Shown: one piece after another, positions 60,943 to 64,000 of the stretch | How positions within the stretch are numbered: position 1 is the stretch's first letter | Layout of the letters: each line of letters starts with the position of its first letter | From: Gemmatimonas sp. | Lineage (GTDB): Bacteria > Gemmatimonadota > Gemmatimonadetes > Gemmatimonadales > Gemmatimonadaceae | Direction of reading: 5' to 3' | Assembly (NCBI RefSeq): GCF_021298855.1 | Contig: NZ_JAJTHI010000022.1 | Coordinates: forward strand, 1-64,000 | Length of the DNA stretch: 64,000 bases | Translations under genes and position numbers: made by a program | The notes under the pieces: generated by a model | Told to the model about the DNA's origin: nothing | The model's database searches: none | The model's input: only the letters and a program-made list of their open reading frames with translations

Positions 60943-61909
60943 GTCCGCTCACTCCCGGTTCCACACCTGTCGCTCCCACGCGCTCGAGGAAAATGCGATG
61001 CAATGACGCCTCGGTGCGGTCGAAACGCACCACCTCCGCATCGTGCGCCAGCAGTGCCTTGAGCAGCTGCTGGGAGTGCACGCCGGGCACGAGATCCACT
61101 TCCACCTGCTGGCCATGATCATCGAGATGCGCGACCAGCGACGGGTCAGCCAGCACCGCGCGCGCGCGATCGCGCCCGTCGTCGGCGAACTGGATGAAGA
61201 CACGTCCCGGCCCGCCGAACTCCGTCTTGAGTGCCTTCAGCGACCCGTTGGCCACCACTTCACCCCGGGCAATGATGGCCACGGCGTCGCACATGCGCTC
61301 GGCCGCGTCCATGACGTGGGTGCTGAAGATGACCGTGCGCCCTTCGCGCCGGAGATCGAGCACGGTGTCCTTGAGCGCCTGCGCGTTCACCGGATCGAGC
61401 CCGCTGAACGGCTCGTCGAGAATCACCAGCTCCGGATCGTGCAGCATCGTGCCGGCAAACTGCACCTTCTGCTGCATGCCACGGGAGAGATCCTCCACCT
61501 TGGCCGTGCTCCAGTCCTGTTGCGCCCCGCGCAGCCCGAGGCGTTCGAGCCAGTGGTCGATGCGCCGGTCGGCGTCACGCGTCTCCAGGCCCTTGAGGCG
61601 GCCGAGAAAGCGCAGCACGCGTCGCACCTGCATCTTGCGATACAGCCCGCGCTCCTCGGGCAGGTAGCCGAGCCGGTCGGTGATGCCCGGGTCGGTGTTG
61701 GGACGTCCGAGGACCTCGATGCGTCCCGCGTCGGGGATCATGAGGTTGAGGATCATGCGAATGGTCGTCGTCTTGCCGGCCCCGTTGGGACCGAGCAAGC
61801 CGAAGATCGTGCCGGTGGGAACGAGCAGCGACACATCGCGCACGGCGAGGTGGTTCGCATACGCCTTGCGCACCTGTTCGACGCGAATGGCAACCGATGA
61901 TGCAGACAC
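60935..61909 (-). CDS. ABC transporter ATP-binding protein (NatA-like)
   Basis: 324 residues. Walker A GLLGPNGAGKTTTIRM, a Q-loop region at LGYLPEERGLY, signature LSRGMQQKVQFA, Walker B ELVILDEPFSGLDPVN and switch His in VIFSTHVMD are complete. The C-terminal 90 residues match the DUF4162 extension common in NatA-like ATPases. It powers the NatB-like permease encoded next. A TAGCTT hexamer 64 bp upstream is a candidate -10. Confidence 0.94.
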   Translation of the reverse strand: MSASSVAIRVEQVRKAYANHLAVRDVSLLVPTGTIFGLLGPNGAGKTTTIRMILNLMIPDAGRIEVLGRPNTDPGITDRLGYLPEERGLYRKMQVRRVLRFLGRLKGLETRDADRRIDHWLERLGLRGAQQDWSTAKVEDLSRGMQQKVQFAGTMLHDPELVILDEPFSGLDPVNAQALKDTVLDLRREGRTVIFSTHVMDAAERMCDAVAIIARGEVVANGSLKALKTEFGGPGRVFIQFADDGRDRARAVLADPSLVAHLDDHGQQVEVDLVPGVHSQQLLKALLAHDAEVVRFDRTEASLHRIFLERVGATGVEPGVSGHG

Positions 61910-61972
61910 CAGGGCAGGTCGTGGAGGAAGAGCGGTCAGCGGGCAGTCAGTATTCCCCCGCGAATGCGGTGG

Positions 61973-61978
61973 AAGCTA
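61973..61978 (-). promoter_or_regulatory. Candidate -10 element for the NatAB-like operon
   Basis: TAGCTT on the minus strand, preceded by TGGT, 63 bp before the ATPase start. It lies in the divergent region, which argues that the plus-strand membrane-protein gene starts at the downstream ATG 61996. Confidence 0.4.
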
Positions 61979-61995
61979 ACCACGCGTCCTCCGGG

Positions 61996-62907
61996 ATGTG
62001 GCTGGTGCTGGGCGCGGGCATGGTCGCGACATTTCTCTCGTCGCCGACGGACGGTGCGCTGCTGCCGCTGCGCCTGGGCGACCCGCGGTCCACCTTCTCG
62101 TGGTTTCCCGAAGTGCTCCGCGCCCTCGTCTGGCGACAGGCCGGGAGCGTTGGTCTCGCCCTGCTGGACGCGGGACTCATGGGCGCGTCGCTGCTGGCCG
62201 TGCGGGATCTGGCGCGCCGGGACCGCTGGACGTTGTGGGGGACACGCCTCGTCCTCGGGTTGCACGTACTGCTCTGGCGTGTCGTGCAGCCGGTCACGAG
62301 CCCACTGCTGGTGCTGGCCATCGCCCTGCCCCTGGCCTGGAGTGCTGCCCTGCGCCTGCGCGACGGCACATGGGGGGCGGGTACGCTGATGGCCGCCTTG
62401 GCCGCCACGCTGGCCGTGAACAGCCACGTCCTGTTCCCGCTGGGCATGCTGCCGGTGGCGCTCCTGCTGGCCGATCGCCGACAGGCGTCGCCCAACGCCA
62501 TATGGCGCTTTGCTGCCGTCACACTGATTGGATGGTGCGCCACGCCATACCTGTTCGACCTGCCGGGCACACTCACGCGCTTCGTTGCGCGCGGCACGCT
62601 CGTTGGCGGCGGCGCGGCCATGCAGGAGCTTGCCCCCGGGTTCGCGGGGCTCGCGCACGCGCCACCGGACCTGCTGCTCGCGACCCTCTTCCTGCTGGTG
62701 CTGCCGCTGCTCCCGGCCAGCATGGGGCAGCACGTTGGCCGGCTGCGCTGGCTCGCCGTGCCGTGGCTGGCCGGGCTGCTGCTCTTCGCCCTGACGGTGC
62801 GCGGGCTGTGGCTCTGGTGGCTGTTGGCCCTGCCTCTTGTGGCGGCAACCATGGGCGCGATTCCGCTGCCCCCACCGCTGGTGCAATCGGAGCCCACGGG
62901 TGAATAG
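61996..62907 (+). CDS. Polytopic membrane protein of unknown function
   Basis: About 303 residues from ATG 61996 (MWLVLGAGMVATFL); the track start at 61897 would overlap the divergent ATPase gene and adds 33 polar residues. Seven to eight hydrophobic segments cover most of the protein, including LLVLAIALPLAWSAAL, ALLLADRRQ and LLLATLFLLVLPLLPASMG. No motif was recognised; the layout vaguely recalls membrane parts of glycosyltransferases or exosortase-like proteins. It lies 31 bp before the transporter gene. Confidence 0.65.
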   Translation: MWLVLGAGMVATFLSSPTDGALLPLRLGDPRSTFSWFPEVLRALVWRQAGSVGLALLDAGLMGASLLAVRDLARRDRWTLWGTRLVLGLHVLLWRVVQPVTSPLLVLAIALPLAWSAALRLRDGTWGAGTLMAALAATLAVNSHVLFPLGMLPVALLLADRRQASPNAIWRFAAVTLIGWCATPYLFDLPGTLTRFVARGTLVGGGAAMQELAPGFAGLAHAPPDLLLATLFLLVLPLLPASMGQHVGRLRWLAVPWLAGLLLFALTVRGLWLWWLLALPLVAATMGAIPLPPPLVQSEPTGE

Positions 62908-62938
62908 TGGGCCGTGGCGGCATTCGTCTCTTCCCACG

Positions 62939-64000
62939 ATGGACTCCATGCGTAGTGCCCCATTCGTTCGTGCTGTCGCACCGCCTTCGCTTTCCTTCTC
63001 CCGCCACGAGCTCGCCGGCGCGTTCGGTGACCTCGGAACCGACCTCCCGTTGCTCGTGGGGGTGGTGCTGGCCACCGGTATGGACGCCCCTGCCGCCTTC
63101 GTCGCCTTTGGCGTGCTGCAGATCCTCTCGGGACTCGCCTACCGGCTGCCCATGCCGGTGCAGCCGCTCAAGGCCATGGCCGCCATTGCCATCGCCGGAA
63201 AGATCGCGCCGCCGCTGCTCGCCGCCGGCGGGCTCATTGTCGGCGTCACCATGCTCGTGCTCGCGAACTCGGGCGCCCTCGAGTGGATCGCCCGGACCGT
63301 CCCCAAGGCCGTGGTCCGCGGCATTCAGGTGGGGCTGGGTCTCCAGCTGCTCACGCTCGCCGTCACCCGGTTCCTCCCGTCGGGAGGAGGCCTTGGCTGG
63401 GCGATGGCCACCGCTGCGGTCGCCATCGTCGTGGGGCTCCGACGGAACCGCCTCGTGCCACCGGGGCTGCTGGTCCTCGCCCTCGGTCTGACGGTCGCTG
63501 CCGTCACCTGGCCCGCCGATCTCCCGGGTCCGTGGGGCTTCCATCTCCCCAGTCTCCCCAGCCGTTGGCCTACGCCGCAGGAGTTCGGGCGCGCGGCGCT
63601 GCTGCTGGCGCTCCCGCAGATTGCCCTGTCGCTCGGCAACTCGGTGCTCGCGACCCGGCAGGTGGTGACCGACTTCTTTCCCGACCGCGACCCCCCCTCG
63701 GTACGCCGCATCGGTACGACCTACGGGCTCATGAACCTGCTGGCGGCACCCGTGGGCGGGTTGCCCGTCTGCCATGGCTCCGGCGGGATCGTGGGCCATT
63801 ACGTGTTTGGCGCCCGCACCGGCGGAAGCGCGGTCATTTACGGCGCCGCACTGGTGTTGGCCGGGCTGTTTCTCGTGGGGGACCCGGCCGCCTTTCAGCG
63901 GCTGGTCCCCGGTCCCATTCTGGGGGCCCTGCTCCTCGTCGAAGCGGTGGCCGTACTCCTGCTCGTTCGGGATCTGTGGCGGTGGCCTTCCGCCTTTGCC
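62939..64000 (+). CDS. MOT1-type molybdate/sulfate transporter (partial, runs off window)
   Basis: Open from ATG 62939 through the last base (354 codons, no stop), so it is absent from the ORF track. AGAFGDLGTDLPLLVGVVLA and RLPMPVQPLKAMAAIAIAGK are the two hallmark motifs of the MOT1 branch, and a third conserved stretch, APVGGLPVCHGSGGIVGHY, lies near residue 270. About ten membrane helices are visible before the cut. MOT1 proteins import molybdate with high affinity; this fits the XdhC/MocA genes elsewhere in the window. ATG 62948 is an alternative start. Confidence 0.85.
   Translation, partial: MDSMRSAPFVRAVAPPSLSFSRHELAGAFGDLGTDLPLLVGVVLATGMDAPAAFVAFGVLQILSGLAYRLPMPVQPLKAMAAIAIAGKIAPPLLAAGGLIVGVTMLVLANSGALEWIARTVPKAVVRGIQVGLGLQLLTLAVTRFLPSGGGLGWAMATAAVAIVVGLRRNRLVPPGLLVLALGLTVAAVTWPADLPGPWGFHLPSLPSRWPTPQEFGRAALLLALPQIALSLGNSVLATRQVVTDFFPDRDPPSVRRIGTTYGLMNLLAAPVGGLPVCHGSGGIVGHYVFGARTGGSAVIYGAALVLAGLFLVGDPAAFQRLVPGPILGALLLVEAVAVLLLVRDLWRWPSAFA

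Overview
The window is high-GC bacterial chromosome, densely coded on both strands. The gene content points to Gemmatimonadota: a MoxR/DUF58/BatA/DUF4159/DUF4175 cluster, H1-like SWIB protein, many exported and lipoproteins, and GTG starts. This assignment rests on gene content and base composition only. No rRNA, tRNA, CRISPR array, phage or transposase was found.

Layout. 1-830: a four-helix-bundle (S23/IVS/Avd-type) gene bracketed by a near-perfect 50-bp inverted repeat and by inverted tandem-repeat arrays. 831-14933 (minus): an eight-gene operon with two VWA membrane proteins, a caspase-like protein with an EF-hand-like loop, a TPR metallopeptidase, DUF4159, MoxR ATPase, DUF58 and DUF4175. 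This looks like a MoxR/VWA cell-envelope assembly or stress system. 15222-18150: a Spy-like periplasmic protein and the molybdenum-cofactor pair mocA/xdhC. 18117-24759: TetR repressor with its likely operator, then a tripartite RND efflux pump (TolC, adaptor, pump). 24814-30221: DedA protein, aromatic amino-acid decarboxylase and two exported M20 amidohydrolases. 30388-45000: outer-membrane barrel protein, glutamate synthase large subunit, diguanylate cyclase, PhzF, P5C dehydrogenase, a lipoprotein, endonuclease IV and a lipoprotein hydrolase. 45206-49989: H1-like/SWIB protein, signal peptidase I, an esterase, a small membrane protein and an M24 peptidase.

50074-57196 (plus) is a compact polyamine-linked membrane operon: SPFH protein with zinc ribbon, SpeD, two zinc-ribbon DUF4178 proteins, a 61-aa membrane peptide, DUF350, a membrane-anchored spermidine-synthase-like protein and a Tat-exported FAD amine-oxidase-like protein. 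It is followed by a decayed Ser/Thr kinase, a GroES-like protein, a bacilliredoxin, a NatAB-type ABC exporter, an unknown membrane protein and a MOT1-type molybdate transporter cut by the window end.

The strongest unexplained signal is the family of intergenic inverted repeats built from short tandem repeats. One (1-770) encloses the S23-type gene. Two others (26974-27141 and 47592-47940) have the same design but no gene. The polyamine operon and the MoxR operon with a caspase-fold protein lacking its cysteine are the next most interesting.
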